DNA of 64,000 bases from Lysinibacillus sp. PLM2. GTDB lineage: Bacteria > Bacillota > Bacilli > Bacillales_A > Planococcaceae. Of the stretch, positions 1 to 10,687 are shown in pieces (the first letter of the stretch is position 1; each line of letters begins with the position of its first letter). Location of the stretch: NCBI GenBank assembly GCA_023168345.1, contig AP025689.1, positions 3,951,858 to 4,015,857 of the forward strand, read 5' to 3'. The notes under the pieces are model-generated. The model did no database searches. It saw only the letters and a list, made by a program, of their open reading frames with translations, and was not told the origin of the DNA. Both the position numbers and the translations under genes were made by a program.

Positions 1-262
1 GCGGGAGGCGAGAGGCCGCATTTTGCGGTAATCTCTCAAACTCTAATTCAGTTAATAATTTCTTTTCAGGGAAATTTGCGGATCGAATGCGATTCGCTTT
101 TGCTCGCACTTCTCGATCTTCCATTTCTTGCACTAGTGCATGGTATAAGAAATCTTCTGCTGTCTGATATTGTTTCCACATATCATCATCCTGTATAAAT
201 CCCCGAATGCTTGGTAATCGAAGTTCTTTACACATCTCAATCATTTCTTGTAGCTTATCCAT
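1..262 (-). CDS. istB: IS21 helper ATPase IstB, N-terminal part (cut by window edge)
   Basis: This is the first 87 codons of a transposition helper of the IstB/DnaA-like AAA+ family, which assists the IstA transposase in target selection. The start overlaps the istA stop as TAATG at 262-264, so translation is probably coupled. The visible part has the helical N-terminus of IstB (MDKLQEMIEMCKEL, later EFERLP). The Walker A motif would come just after the window edge and cannot be checked. The same istA-istB order occurs in the second IS21 element at 2.6-5.0 kb, but the proteins are clearly different. Confidence 0.8.
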   Translation of the reverse strand, partial: MDKLQEMIEMCKELRLPSIRGFIQDDDMWKQYQTAEDFLYHALVQEMEDREVRAKANRIRSANFPEKKLLTELEFERLPQNAASRLP

Positions 263-1815
263 TAATGAAGCACCCCTGTCTTTTTCGTTTCAAATAATGC
301 TGTTATGGCTGAAAGATTTTCGAGAGATTGGGTGGTGACCTCGTTTTTGGAATGTACAGTTTTATGGATGTATTCGCCTTGACTAGCTATGAAAATAATT
401 TTCTCTGTTGTTATTTGAACCATAGGGTTCTTCTTAAGTTGTTCAATCGCTGCTAAGACTTTTTCCAGATTGTTATGTTCTTTTAGATAAATAAGTAACT
501 CTAGAAAATCTCGCTCATTTCCAATATAATAATCTTTGTATAATTTTTTTATTTTTGTTGGTGCTTGACTCAAACATTCACTTTGGGCCAATGCACCTTT
601 CTTCTTTTCAAATGTCCGTAAGTAATGATAAATATCCATTATCCATTGATGGATCTGCCAATTTCGCTTATGTGTCGCAATACAGGCATTTTCACTAAAA
701 ATAAGAATTTTTTCCGCACTCGCTTTTACTTTCACCCATTCTCCAACATGTCCTTCTGGAACAGAATAACGATTTTGTCTATAAGTAATCGTGCTATATT
801 TGTCCACTCTAAATTCAAACAACTCAGAAGCATCAAATGGAATAATATCTGTGCTTACTTGTCTAGCAGTACGCTCTTCTAACATTAATTCATGGTGCGT
901 TTGATTTTTCTTATAATGTTTGCGAGAGTTTAATTTCATGATGATTTCTGTTAGATAAGCCTGAGCTTCTTCTAGACTTGCAAACGTATCTCGATGGGCA
1001 AATGCTTTCCGACGGATGTATTCTACACTCCGCTCCACATGCCCCTTCTGATTTCCTTTTCTCGGTTCACATAGTCGTATTTTAAAATGATAATGCATCG
1101 ATAGATTTTTCATACCATCTGTAATCTCACGTTCAGTCCCTATAAAGTTCTTTACCACTGTCCGCATATTATCGTACGTAAAAACTTCTGGTACAAAGCC
1201 TAAATAGTCAATACATTTTACATGAGCATCTTGTACGCACACCATTGTTTCAGATTCATATAAATATGCAAATCTATCATTACTATATGGTAGGGTAAAT
1301 ACCGCCATTGAAAGAGAACGTAATGTTTGATCAATGAATAATTTTACTTCTCCCCAGTCAAATTCAATCTCATGACCAGCAGTTGCCTTTTGACGAATAA
1401 AGACTTCTTTTTGACGTTTCTCCTCACTATTCACAAAATTTCTAACAGTGGTATAACTAATTTCAAAACCTTCATCTAATAGCTTTTCATGAATATCAAT
1501 CATTTTTAGCTGTTGCTTGTGCATCTGATTTTGCCGTTTATACTCATTATCTTTTAACATTTTTCGAATACGTTTCATCACCGTAGGTGTTAATGCGCGT
1601 TTATTTCCTTTTCGTTTCTTATACGACGGAGGAGTTACATAGTTATCTGTAATAGGTAGTTCTCGAATATCTTGCTTTCTTTTTTCAAGATCCTCTTGAA
1701 TATACTTTCTAACAGTATTTCGGGAAATTCCAAGCTCCTTCGCAATTTGACGTTGACTCTTATTTTCTTGATGAAAGGCAAGTAACACTTTCTGCTTCTT
1801 CTCCAATGAAATCAC
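262..1815 (-). CDS. istA: IS21-family transposase IstA
   Basis: The 517-residue product has the length expected for IstA. It starts with a resolvase-like helix-turn-helix (residues ~5-45, RQIAKELGISRNTVRKYI), followed by an integrase-core DDE domain (~130-270). The core shows EFDWGEVK for the first Asp, FTYDNMRTVV for the second, and GHVERSVEYIRRKAF for the Glu. A C-terminal beta-rich segment (SITYRQNRYSVPEGHVG) is also typical of IstA. The frame is intact, so the element may be active. The gene is translationally coupled to istB downstream. Its own upstream region is the IS terminus ending at 1895, directly against the truncated regulator gene. Confidence 0.93.
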   Translation of the reverse strand: MISLEKKQKVLLAFHQENKSQRQIAKELGISRNTVRKYIQEDLEKRKQDIRELPITDNYVTPPSYKKRKGNKRALTPTVMKRIRKMLKDNEYKRQNQMHKQQLKMIDIHEKLLDEGFEISYTTVRNFVNSEEKRQKEVFIRQKATAGHEIEFDWGEVKLFIDQTLRSLSMAVFTLPYSNDRFAYLYESETMVCVQDAHVKCIDYLGFVPEVFTYDNMRTVVKNFIGTEREITDGMKNLSMHYHFKIRLCEPRKGNQKGHVERSVEYIRRKAFAHRDTFASLEEAQAYLTEIIMKLNSRKHYKKNQTHHELMLEERTARQVSTDIIPFDASELFEFRVDKYSTITYRQNRYSVPEGHVGEWVKVKASAEKILIFSENACIATHKRNWQIHQWIMDIYHYLRTFEKKKGALAQSECLSQAPTKIKKLYKDYYIGNERDFLELLIYLKEHNNLEKVLAAIEQLKKNPMVQITTEKIIFIASQGEYIHKTVHSKNEVTTQSLENLSAITALFETKKTGVLH

Positions 1816-1875
1816 CTCTATACGCTCCTAACTCTATAAAGTTAGGATTATTTTCATATAAAAGTGGCTCACTTT

Positions 1876-2634
1876 TCAACTGCGATGGTGGCTCAGTTTT
1901 AGCTTATCAAATACATCAGTGAGAATATTATTCGGCTCTATTCCTAATTCATCGTTTAATAGTTGCCGATAATCCTGAAAAACCTTAATCGCATTAGAGT
2001 AATTTCCCATCGAAATATGTAAATCCATCATTTGGTTTACTACCTCATCGGAATAGGGATTAAGTTTTAAAAACTGTTGAGAATACGATAATGCCTTTGT
2101 TAAATCAACGTCTTTAATATAGTCTATTGCCCTTCTTAATAGAGAAGTCATCAGCTGATGGTACTCTAAATAGCTTTCATTTGCCCATTTATATCCATTC
2201 ATTTCGCAATAGCCCCCAGAATAGAGATAAATAGCTTCTTCTATTAATTTAATATTACTATTGTCCACTTTACCAGAGTTTGAAGCAATCTGATAAAAAG
2301 TGGAGGCATCACAATCAAAGTCCTCCAAAATTAAACAATAACATTGATTTGAGAATGATATAATACTTTCATACCCTAATTGACTAAATAATTTCCTTAA
2401 ATGAGATATACAAGTATGGAGATTAATTTTTGCTTTCTTGTATTCTTGCTCTGGCCATAAATTTTCAATCAATAAATCACGATGTATGTATGTGTTTTTA
2501 TAAGTAAAGAGGTATGCGAAAAGCTCTTTTACTTTTGCAGTTTTAAAAGAGATTAGTTGGTTATTCTTAAATACCTGGAACTCATGAAAGCACTGAATAA
2601 CAAGGGGGCCACTTTCGCCTGGAACTTTATACAT
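1876..2634 (-). pseudogene. Response regulator with BTAD output domain, 3' part (interrupted)
   Basis: This is the C-terminal two thirds of a receiver-BTAD regulator whose 5' part lies at 4960-5383. The visible part contains a winged-helix DNA-binding domain (CFHEFQVFKNNQLISF ... HTCISHLRKLFSQLG) and an all-helical bacterial transcriptional activator domain ending near NDELGIEPNN. Joining codon AAT of the 5' part to ATG-TAT here, after removal of one 8-bp duplication and the IS, restores one continuous frame. The last six residues (LSHHRS) and the stop are encoded by IS21 element A, so the true C-terminus is also lost. The loss is probably only a few residues, because BTAD is almost complete. 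Expression from 2634 alone would give an output domain without a receiver. Confidence 0.85.
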
Positions 2635-2641
2635 ATTTAAA
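2634..2641. repeat. Target-site duplication, copy 1 (IS21 element B)
   Basis: The eight bases TATTTAAA (plus strand) occur here and at 4960-4967, exactly outside the two IS termini. An 8-bp duplication is within the range known for IS21 elements. Confidence 0.85.
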
Positions 2642-2865
2642 TGTCAACTATATAATGTACACTTTCGCTCGTTTTAGAATGTACACTTTCGATTTTAATA
2701 TATTTTGTTTTCCCCCAATCCAACTGGGATGGGGGGAAGTGTTTTTCAAAAGGAGTTATTCCAAACTGATCTTGTTATTCTTCTTTTTCCTTTTTAAGCT
2801 ACTTCACTTTTCAGCTCATTTAACTCCGTATAAGGATAAAAACTTGATCGCTGACGTAACTCATG
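2642..2865. other. Low-coordinate non-coding end of IS21 element B
   Basis: The 220 bases downstream of istB hold two copies of TGTACACTTTCG (near 2656 and 2681) inside the terminus. I see no gene here. Confidence 0.6.
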
Positions 2866-3630
2866 TTATTTATCACCTTGCTTCGTATCTTTGCTAAAAT
2901 GATCTTTTAGACGATAGGAATCCCCGATAATATTGACCACTGTCGCATGATGAAGAACTCTGTCTAAAATCGCATTCGCTATTTTAGGGTCCTGAAATAT
3001 TTCACCCCATGATTTGAAGCTAGCGTTTGTTGTTAAAATAGTACTTTTCTGTTCATATCGCATGTCTATAAGTTGGAAAAATAGCTTTGCATCTTCTGCG
3101 TCAATGGGTAGATAACCAATTTCATCGATAATTAAAAGCCTGTATTTCGAATAGTGTTTGAGCCTGTTTTCTAAGCGGTTTTCAAGTTTTGCCCTTTTTA
3201 GATTCAGGATTAAATCATTGCACTTGATAAAATAGGTACTAGTTCTTTTCTTGGCAGCTGCGATTCCAATAGCGGTTGCTAAATGGGTTTTTCCGACGCC
3301 ACTCGGACCTAAGAAAACGATGTTTTCTTTTTGTTCAATAAAACGTAAGGTTGTAAAGTCCAATATTTGTTGTTTATTAATCGATGGTTGAAAATCAAAA
3401 TCAAAGTCCTTTGTCTCCTTCAAATGCGGGAAGGCCCCGACCTTTACCATTGATTTGACCATGTTTACTTCCTTCATATCAATCTCATAATCTGTCAGTT
3501 TGATTAATGTATCTGTAAATGACAACTGGTTATTTGTCATAAAATCAATGGTTTCATCCAGATGTACTAACATCTGCTTTAATTTTAAATACTCTAAATT
3601 CTGTACTAGCTTGTTATAACTACTATTCAT
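2866..3630 (-). CDS. istB: IS21 helper ATPase IstB
   Basis: The product (254 residues from ATG 3630) is an AAA+ ATPase that assists IstA. Walker A is FLGPSGVGKTHLATA, and Walker B is LLIIDEIGYLP. The N-terminus has the usual IstB helical segment and the length is normal (~250). A start at 3645 is also open, but ATG 3630 has GAGGTG eight bases upstream and overlaps the istA stop region, so it is preferred. The gene appears intact, unlike the istA partner in this element. Confidence 0.93.
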   Translation of the reverse strand: MNSSYNKLVQNLEYLKLKQMLVHLDETIDFMTNNQLSFTDTLIKLTDYEIDMKEVNMVKSMVKVGAFPHLKETKDFDFDFQPSINKQQILDFTTLRFIEQKENIVFLGPSGVGKTHLATAIGIAAAKKRTSTYFIKCNDLILNLKRAKLENRLENRLKHYSKYRLLIIDEIGYLPIDAEDAKLFFQLIDMRYEQKSTILTTNASFKSWGEIFQDPKIANAILDRVLHHATVVNIIGDSYRLKDHFSKDTKQGDK

Positions 3631-4911
3631 TTTTATACACCTCATTAATCGCCTCTAAATTTTTCCTTGCCAGTTCTTCAATGTTCGTAGAGGGTGGTAA
3701 CCCTCTCGCTAAGGTATTTACGTAATGCTCTGGTTTGTAATTGATTTTTGACTGACGAATAGGATGTTGAACAATTAAATCCGTGTTATAATAGACAAAG
3801 ATATGGTAATCATAGACTTGTAAACCAACCGTTTTTCCGATGTATCCAGGTGGGACTGAATACTGGTTGGATTTGAAAGACACCATATTAGATGGATTTA
3901 CTTTCACAAGTATATGATGAATTTTATAGGAATCTCTTATTCGTTCATGTGGTAATGGGGATAAGAGATTTCTTTCATTTTTAGAGCCAGGATTGGAATT
4001 TTCCCTGTTCCTTGATGGTAACTATTGTTGATACGATCACAAAGTTTCTGTACATACTGATGAAGCTCTTCATAGTCAAACTTGCCCTGGTAAGCGTGTA
4101 TCTCATCAAGTATCTTCATCGGGGCTTCTACTTTAGCTTTTGTCCTCGGCCTTCCGGCGATGCATGGCTTCACTTCAAATCCCATATCTTTAGAGAATTG
4201 AAAGAATTTCTCATTTACTTTTCCTCTTTGATATTCAGTTCGAGGCTCGTCCATCACGGTTTTCATGTTATCTGTCAAAATGGTTTTAGGAACTCCTCCA
4301 AATGCTTCAAAACTTTCCGTAAGGAAGGATAATAATATACTCTGAGACTTGGAGATTGATAGATTGAATGTTCTAAATCTAGAATGGGCAAGTAAGAGTA
4401 CACATACATTCACATAAAGAATTTCCCCATCTTTAGTAATGTATCTGATATTTTCTTTCCAATCTAATTGTGCTTGTTCAGCTGGAGGGGTTTCAAAACG
4501 AATAACCTCAGTAACTGAACTTTTGCGTTTCTCTGATTCAAAATAACTTTGGAATTCTGGTTTACTTAATATGTATCTTCTAAAAGTCGATTGTCCACAA
4601 ACCAGTCCATGATTATCTTTTAAGTATTGCCATAGTACTCTTTTGTAGTAAAATTTTTGGTTGGATTCCTCTGATAATAGCAGCGCTATCACTTCATAAT
4701 ATTCATCAATTTTTGATGTACGGTTCCGTATAGTTTTCCGCACATAGCCCCGCAAATATTTATCAATAGTCCTCCGATCCACTCCCATATCCCGAGCCAA
4801 TTTACTCTTATTAATTTTCATTTTCAAATTCTCCATCAACAATTTAAATTTAGGTAAATCTGCCAGACTGTTAATTTCAATATTTGTATTTACGTCAATT
4901 TTCATATACAT
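3623..4911 (-). pseudogene. istA: IS21 transposase IstA, one-base frameshift
   Basis: Two segments (4911-3937 and then to 3623 in the -1 frame) together make a full IstA. They contain an HTH (KSKLARDMGVDRRTIDKYL), a DDE core (QLDWKENIRY, ILTDNMKTV, RTKAKVEAPMK) and a C-terminal VNPSNMVSFKSNQYSVP segment. The frame changes at the A5 tract (minus strand CTAAAAATG, T5 at 3978-3982). A sixth A, or a -1 slip reading AAA AAT, gives ...LNERNLLSPLPHERIRD..., which matches the family. Without a shift the protein stops at 324 residues and lacks only the C-terminal domain. Either a deletion or slippage could explain this. Programmed frameshifting is not usual for IS21. Confidence 0.8.
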
Positions 4912-4959
4912 AACATTCCACCTCAGGAATATTATGTAGCTTATTGTCGAAACTGTACA

Positions 4960-4967
4960 TATTTAAA
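4960..4967. repeat. Target-site duplication, copy 2 (IS21 element B)
   Basis: TATTTAAA lies directly outside the TGTACAG terminus and is identical to 2634-2641. Confidence 0.85.
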
Positions 4968-5383
4968 CGATCATTACTGTACATTATTAAGTTAGCATTT
5001 ATATACATATCTTCACTCTGATGCAATTTTTCTTTAACTCTTGTAATCGTCTTTTGCAGACGTTTTAATGAAACAGGTTTTAACAAGTAATCTATTGAAT
5101 TTAGCTCAAAAGCTTGTACAGCATATTCGGAGTGAGCAGTTACGAACACTATATGAATAGTAGGCTGCATTGACAAAATTGCTTCGGCTAAGTCCAAACC
5201 ATTAAATTTCCCCATTTCAATATCCAAAAATGCCACATCAATTTTTTCTTTTTTTATATATGATAGGAGTTCATCGTCATTATTAAATTTATTTAGTACT
5301 TTTACTTCTGAAAAGCTTTCTAATAATTTCTCTAGTGATATGAGTGCTATCTCCTCATCATCAACGATAATAGCTCTTAACAT
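4960..5383 (-). pseudogene. Response regulator with BTAD output domain, 5' part (receiver)
   Basis: This is the receiver domain of the regulator interrupted by IS21 element B. Acidic residues are at 8-9 (IVDDEE), the phospho-acceptor is Asp54 (AFLDIEMG), then the conserved Thr (FVTAHSE) and Lys (YLLKPVS). The ATG at 5383 is chosen because AAAAGGAG lies seven bases upstream. An in-frame start at 5407 lacks one. Beyond 4959 the frame runs into the IS and ends at 4895. The gene is divergent from the hybrid kinase at 5653, its likely partner, with a 270-bp shared upstream region. With 1876-2634 it would encode about 387 residues. Confidence 0.88.
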
Positions 5384-5652
5384 TTCTTTACTCCTTTTAG
5401 AACACAATTTTTAAAAATTTTCTATAACACAAAATATTGTTATATAATGGCAAAGATAGATTAATTATATAAAAATTTTAAATATTTATAAACTTAATCC
5501 TCTAAAAGTCGATTGCAAATATTTAAGAATTGGTTAGGAAGGATTCTGTGACAATCTCTTCTACCAGAAAATAATGAATGAGCTTCTTTATGGTTAGATT
5601 TGTATACGTCTACTTCATGAGAAAGTAATAAGAGAAAATTTGAAGGTGTATT

Positions 5653-8600
5653 ATGCAAAAATTTATAACTCTATTTTTATCAGTAATCCTTGTTTTATTT
5701 ACATTTTTTTACGTGATAAATGTTTATTATTGGAATGATACCGAGCAACCTAATGCTAAAAGTGGTTTATTGGATTTAAGTAATGTGAATTTCGGGGGAA
5801 ACCAAACAGTCAAATTAAATGGTGAATGGGAATTCTACCCTGGTGTTTTTATTGAACCCGATTCTGAGAGTTTAGCTTTTGAAGCATATCGTGACCAAAA
5901 GCAGATAATTAAAGTTCCAGGAAGATGGGACAATTATATAACAAATGAAAAACCTTATGGAACATATCGATTAATCATAAAGGTCCCCCCATTTAACAAC
6001 TTCGGTGTAAAAGCGGGTATGATAGGCTTCGCAAGTAAGATGTATGTTAATGGAAAAGAGGTTGGGAGCAGTGGGAATGTTACTGATAGATATAGTGAGT
6101 TCAATAATTCTGGGTATAACGCATTTTTTAACAGTGACTCCAACAAGCTTGAACTAGTTATACATGTATCTAGCTTTAAAGTTAAAACCGGAGGAATAAC
6201 TCGTCCTATTAAATTTGGTCCTTCTGAAAATATATTGTTCGATAGGGATCTCTATAAAATGTAGATGCCCTTGTCGTTTCTGGCTATCTATTACTTTCGA
6301 TAATTTACATTGTTTCCTTTTTACAACAGAGAAAAAATATATATGAACTATATTTTAGTATTTTCTGTTTAATTCAAGGATTTTACATATCTGCAATTAA
6401 TGAAAGAATATTACATTTGATTCTGCCAAATATTGGGCAAAACCTATTGCTGCAATTACAGCTGATGACGATTCATCTTTCAGTTTTATTCTTTTTGCTA
6501 TTCATGTTTAGCTTCTTTAATAAATATGCCAATAAGAAAATCGTCATAATTCTTTCGCTGCTGCTTTTAATGCAGTCCTTTTTACTAGGTCCTTTTCAAC
6601 CTATTGATATTTCAAGTATGGTTCCGGTTATTTACACATCAATTTATATTGTAATATCTTTAGCGCTAGCTTATATTTATATTTTATTTATCCTTATAAG
6701 AGCATTTCTTAATAAAATGGAAGGCACACTTTATATTATAAATGTGGTTGTTTCTTTTGCTTGCTATGGAATACTTCTCGGAGTCAATTTTTTATTTGAA
6801 GTTGAATTTGGATGGGCCCCAGTTTTCCTATTTTTAGTCATGGCGATAAGTCTATCTTCTTTAATGAGCTATCGGTCAAAGCAAGCTTTTATAAAGATTG
6901 ATGAGCTGTCTAAGGAACTCATGCATTTTGACTCTCTTAAGGATGAATTTCTTGTTAAGACCTCACATGAACTTAGATCTCCACTACATGTGATTCTTAA
7001 TCTTTCTAAAACAATTTTAGAGGGAGATGCTGGTCCATTAAAGAAGGAGCAACAAGAAAGCTTGCTGCTTATTCACAATGTAGGAAGAAGATTGGCAAAG
7101 CTGGTGGAAAACTTATTAGATGCTGGCAATATTAAAAGAGGGGAAATTTATAACGCTCCTTCGCCTACATCTCTTCAAGTGGTTGGTGATATTATGGCAG
7201 AAATGTCTTATTTACTGCCAAATCCGGAATCTGTAAAACTAATAAATCGAACGGACCCTTCTATGCCGATGATGTATGTTGATGAGAATCGGCTTAAGCA
7301 GATTCTATTTAATCTTATATACAATAGTATTAAATATACTGAGAGTGGAGAAATAACTGTCTCAGCCGAAGTAAAAGATAATAAAATGCATATTTCAGTA
7401 TCAGATACTGGTATCGGAATTGAAGAAGAATATTTAACGCGTATATTTACATCCTTCTATCAAGTTGATAACAACTACGGAAATAAAAGACAAGGTTTGG
7501 GACTTGGATTGAGTATTACAAAAGAATTGGTAGAGCATTCAGGGGGGAGCATTAGTGTTACATCATCTATCGGAAAAGGCACATGCTTTACTTTTACACT
7601 CCCATTAGTAGAAGAAAACCAAGAAGAAAAGATAAATCCTAGTAAGAGTCCTGTCCCTTTCCAACTGGAACCAGTTGTTGATTCTCCTATCAAATATGAA
7701 TTTCCGATAATCGTTGAAGGGGAGAAGGAATACACCATTCTTGTAGTAGATGACGAACATCCTAATTTAATTACACTAGTGGATATGATTGCTTCATTAG
7801 GGTATACCGTCATAGCAGTTGATAACGGAGAATCCGCCCTTGAGGTAATAAATGAAAGAGAAATTGATTTAATAATTCTTGATTTAATGATGCCAAATTT
7901 GACGGGCTTTGATATGTGCAAAATATTGCGAAAGGATTTTGATTTATTTGATCTCCCTATAATTGTTTTAACCGCTGCAGGACAATTGTCTGATTTAATT
8001 TATTCTTTGCAAATTGGTGCTAACGAGTTCTTGCAAAAGCCAATTATGCAAGATGAATTAAAGGCACGTGTTGAATTTCTTCTATCTATGAAGAAATCTT
8101 CAAAAGAATCTTTAATCAATGAACTAACGATGTATTATTCGCAAATTAAACCGCATTTTCTTTACAATACGCTTAATACAATCATCGGTTTAACATATAT
8201 AGATTCTAAACAGACGAGAGAGGCACTTACACATTTAGCAACCTATTTTCGTGCAAAGCTTGATTTCAATAGCTATCATTCGTTGGTTACACTTGAGAAT
8301 GAATTAGAATTAGTCCACTCGTATTTAGAAATCGAAAAAATCAGATTTGGTGACCGATTAAGGATTATCTACGATTTAGATGATTCTGCCCACGCTATCA
8401 TTCCATTAATGACAATTCAGCCACTTATCGAGAATGCTGTCCATCATGGAATTGGAAAGACTAGTCACGGAGGTACTGTTAAACTGTCCGTCCAAAAGGT
8501 CCATGATAACGTTAAAATCGTAATTGAAGATGATGGTATAGGGATTTCAAATGAGAAGCAATTGGAATTATTAAATGGCGGTAACTCGCGAATAGGATTT

Positions 8601-8711
8601 ACAAATCCCTTTAAGAAGCTCAAATTAATCCGTAAAGCTTCCTTCACATTAGAAAGTAAGGAAGGGATTGGAACGAGAATCACAATTTTATTACCTGGGG
8701 CTAAAGAGTAA
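5653..8711 (+). pseudogene. Hybrid sensor kinase 7TMR-DISM / HisKA / REC / LytS-type kinase, frameshifted
   Basis: The restored protein is about 1019 residues. It has an N-terminal membrane segment and an extracellular 7TMR-DISM carbohydrate-binding-like domain (~30-200), then seven-helix membrane domain (~215-400). Next come HisKA with KTSHELRSPLH (His ~437) and HATPase (DTGIGI ~585), a receiver (LVVDDEHPN, ILDLMMPN, ~696-810), and a second kinase module of the His_kinase type (QIKPHFLYN ~830) with its own HATPase (PLIENAVHHG). The frame breaks at the A4 tract 6256-6259, where TATAAAATGTAG stops the protein after 204 codons. One more A restores NVDALVVSGYLL. The downstream part could start only at weak TTG codons. 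It is divergent from the interrupted response regulator, so the whole system is probably dead. Confidence 0.85.
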
Positions 8712-8770
8712 TTGGGACTGGTATGTGATATTTGACTTACCTGACTATAATAGGCCTTAACGAAATAATA

Positions 8771-8814
8771 ATCCGTTAATTTCTTTCACTATAAGGAAAT
8801 TAACGGATTTTTTT
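8771..8814 (+). terminator. Rho-independent terminator after the hybrid kinase
   Basis: A 13-bp stem (ATCCGTTAATTTC / GAAATTAACGGAT) is followed by a run of T. Confidence 0.9.
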
Positions 8815-9051
8815 TTCCCTTTTTATCAAATATTAAATGCATTCTATTTATAAAATTTTATTTCTTTGAAAGTATGTTTTCTAAAGAGTATGTAGAATCC
8901 TTCCTATGGAATTTAAGAGATTTTTAAGAACTTTCCTTTAGAATGGTCTTTTGGAAGAGAAATTAGTTATTAAAATCTAATAAATCTTCAAACAGTATTT
9001 ATGAAGCATTTACTATTTCCCAGGTAGAGAATATTTGAAAAGAGGGTTTGT

Positions 9052-10602
9052 ATGAAAAGTTTACACAAGAATACAGTCATGCTTTTATTAGCCGGTATTA
9101 CTTTATTCCTGTCCTTTCTAACGCATTTTTTACATAGATATACTTCTCTTTTAGATTCTTATTTATTTGTAAAAGGTGTTAGCAATTTATCAGGTGGTTT
9201 ACTATTTTTACAGAATCTATTGTTTTTTATCCCCATAATATTATTTATCTGTAGCTTAGCTATACATAAAGTAAATATTAACTCTACATTTTTACCTTGG
9301 ATGATTGTTTCGACGTTGACTTTTAGTAGTATCTCAATTATTGCGGGTGGAGATGGGTTAGTAGAGTACCATTTTTCTATTTTTATGGTTATTGCTATGA
9401 TTGCTTATTATGACAACATTAAGCTTATAGTGTTTAGTACGACTATTTTCGCTATACATCATTTAGGGGGGTATTTTCTTTTCCCTGAATTATTATGTGG
9501 TACGTCAGACTACCGTTTCACATTACTATTGGTTCATGCAGTCTTTTTAATTTTAACAAGTAGTGCTACAACTTTACTTATTTATACAAAGAAAATAAAA
9601 ACAAAAGAATATGAAGAGAAGGTAAACGTTCAGCAACATACGTTGAATGAAGTTTTAACTAGTTTAAACAAGGTGAGTAAATCTGTGCTAGACTATGTCA
9701 ATAAATTAACACAGGGATCGGAAGTTTCTCGACAAACTAGCCGTGAAATAGCCTCATCCATTCAAATAATCTCAAATGGAGCTGAGAATCAAACAAATAT
9801 ATTGGATTTCGGTGTTCACAGTGTCCATGCAATGTTATCTGAAATCGAACAAATAAAAGAGAATTCGGATTCAGTAAATAATAATGCGCTCGTGACATCT
9901 AACCAAGTAAAGAAAGGTATTAATACAGTCGAAAATATGGCGAAGCAAATGCAAGTAATTACTTCCACTGTTGACCGTGCAAACTCAATGATAATAAACC
10001 TTGTAAAACAATCAGAGGAGATTGGTAAACTGGTTTATGCTATTTCTTCTATCGCCGATCAAACTAATCTTTTAGCCCTTAACGCTTCAATTGAAGCAGC
10101 AAGAGCTGGCGAGCAAGGGAAAGGATTTGCAGTAGTGGCGGATGAGGTTCGCAAACTCGCCCAACAATCTAATCAATCAGCAACAGAAATTCAAACGGTT
10201 GTCCATTCTATACAAGACTATATTAATGTGATTTCTGAGAAAATGAATAAGGGATTAGACGAAGTAAAAATAGGGCTAGAACAAATTGAGGAAACGAAAA
10301 ATGTATTTGAAAATATATCATCTTCAACAAAAACCGTTAGTAATCAATTTAACGAAGTTTCTAGTGCCACAAACATTCTACTTACCAATTCGAAGCAAAT
10401 GAATGATTTAATGAATCAAATATCACAAATATCATTGGAATCTTTTAAAGATATTGAGAGTATTGTTACATCTGCCGAAAAGCAAACAGATGCAAGCGAC
10501 TCGCTAAATGATATATCCATCTCATTAAAAAATTTAGTGAATGAGCTCGACGGTATCGTAAATCATATTAATTCAACTTTTCATCAATTAAATACAATGT
10601 GA
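9052..10602 (+). CDS. Methyl-accepting chemotaxis protein with polytopic membrane sensor
   Basis: The 516-residue chemoreceptor starts with about six membrane helices (residues ~8-185) instead of a periplasmic ligand domain. It then has a long coiled-coil signalling domain. The hairpin tip that binds CheA/CheW is the highly conserved stretch around 338-370 ([29 protein letters not shown]). No HAMP domain is obvious. GAGGGTTTGT precedes ATG 9052. It is monocistronic, with a terminator behind it. What it senses is unknown. A polytopic N-terminus of this kind suggests sensing within or at the membrane, but that is inference. Confidence 0.92.
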   Translation: MKSLHKNTVMLLLAGITLFLSFLTHFLHRYTSLLDSYLFVKGVSNLSGGLLFLQNLLFFIPIILFICSLAIHKVNINSTFLPWMIVSTLTFSSISIIAGGDGLVEYHFSIFMVIAMIAYYDNIKLIVFSTTIFAIHHLGGYFLFPELLCGTSDYRFTLLLVHAVFLILTSSATTLLIYTKKIKTKEYEEKVNVQQHTLNEVLTSLNKVSKSVLDYVNKLTQGSEVSRQTSREIASSIQIISNGAENQTNILDFGVHSVHAMLSEIEQIKENSDSVNNNALVTSNQVKKGINTVENMAKQMQVITSTVDRANSMIINLVKQSEEIGKLVYAISSIADQTNLLALNASIEAARAGEQGKGFAVVADEVRKLAQQSNQSATEIQTVVHSIQDYINVISEKMNKGLDEVKIGLEQIEETKNVFENISSSTKTVSNQFNEVSSATNILLTNSKQMNDLMNQISQISLESFKDIESIVTSAEKQTDASDSLNDISISLKNLVNELDGIVNHINSTFHQLNTM

Positions 10603-10687
10603 TTATTATCGACTATCGCTATAGTGGTTAAAATGATGACGAAAGGCTACTTCGTCTATAAATGAGGCAAGCGTCTATAAAATAGCA

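Larger units (their letters stand above)
1..1895 (-). mobile_element. IS21-family element A (upstream end only; rest beyond left edge)
   Basis: The stretch holds istA, the start of istB and the istA-proximal terminus. The terminus, read on the minus strand, begins TGAGCCAC at 1895 and repeats TGAGCCAC about 27 bases further in. A TG start and repeated subterminal boxes are typical of IS21 ends. The element sits in the last codons of a response-regulator gene. Its other end lies outside the window, so the target duplication cannot be read. Confidence 0.85.
2642..4959 (-). mobile_element. IS21-family element B, complete, 2318 bp
   Basis: The element is bounded by TG...CA termini (plus-strand TGTCAACTATATAATGTACA at the low end; minus-strand TGTACAGTTTCGAC at the high end). 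Copies of TGTACACTTTCG recur near the low end and once, with one change, at the high end, which are the multiple terminal repeats of IS21. Perfect 8-bp duplications flank it. It carries istA (frameshifted) and istB. It interrupts a response-regulator gene in frame-restoring fashion, so the insertion is clean and probably recent. Confidence 0.9.

Noticed and set aside
625..882. Plus-strand open frame opposite istA
   Set aside because: It lies entirely within the intact istA gene, has no ribosome-binding site and no family resemblance.
7475..7921. Open frame of 148 codons opposite the hybrid kinase
   Set aside because: Antisense shadow of the HATPase and receiver coding sequence, Ser/Pro-rich with no start signal.
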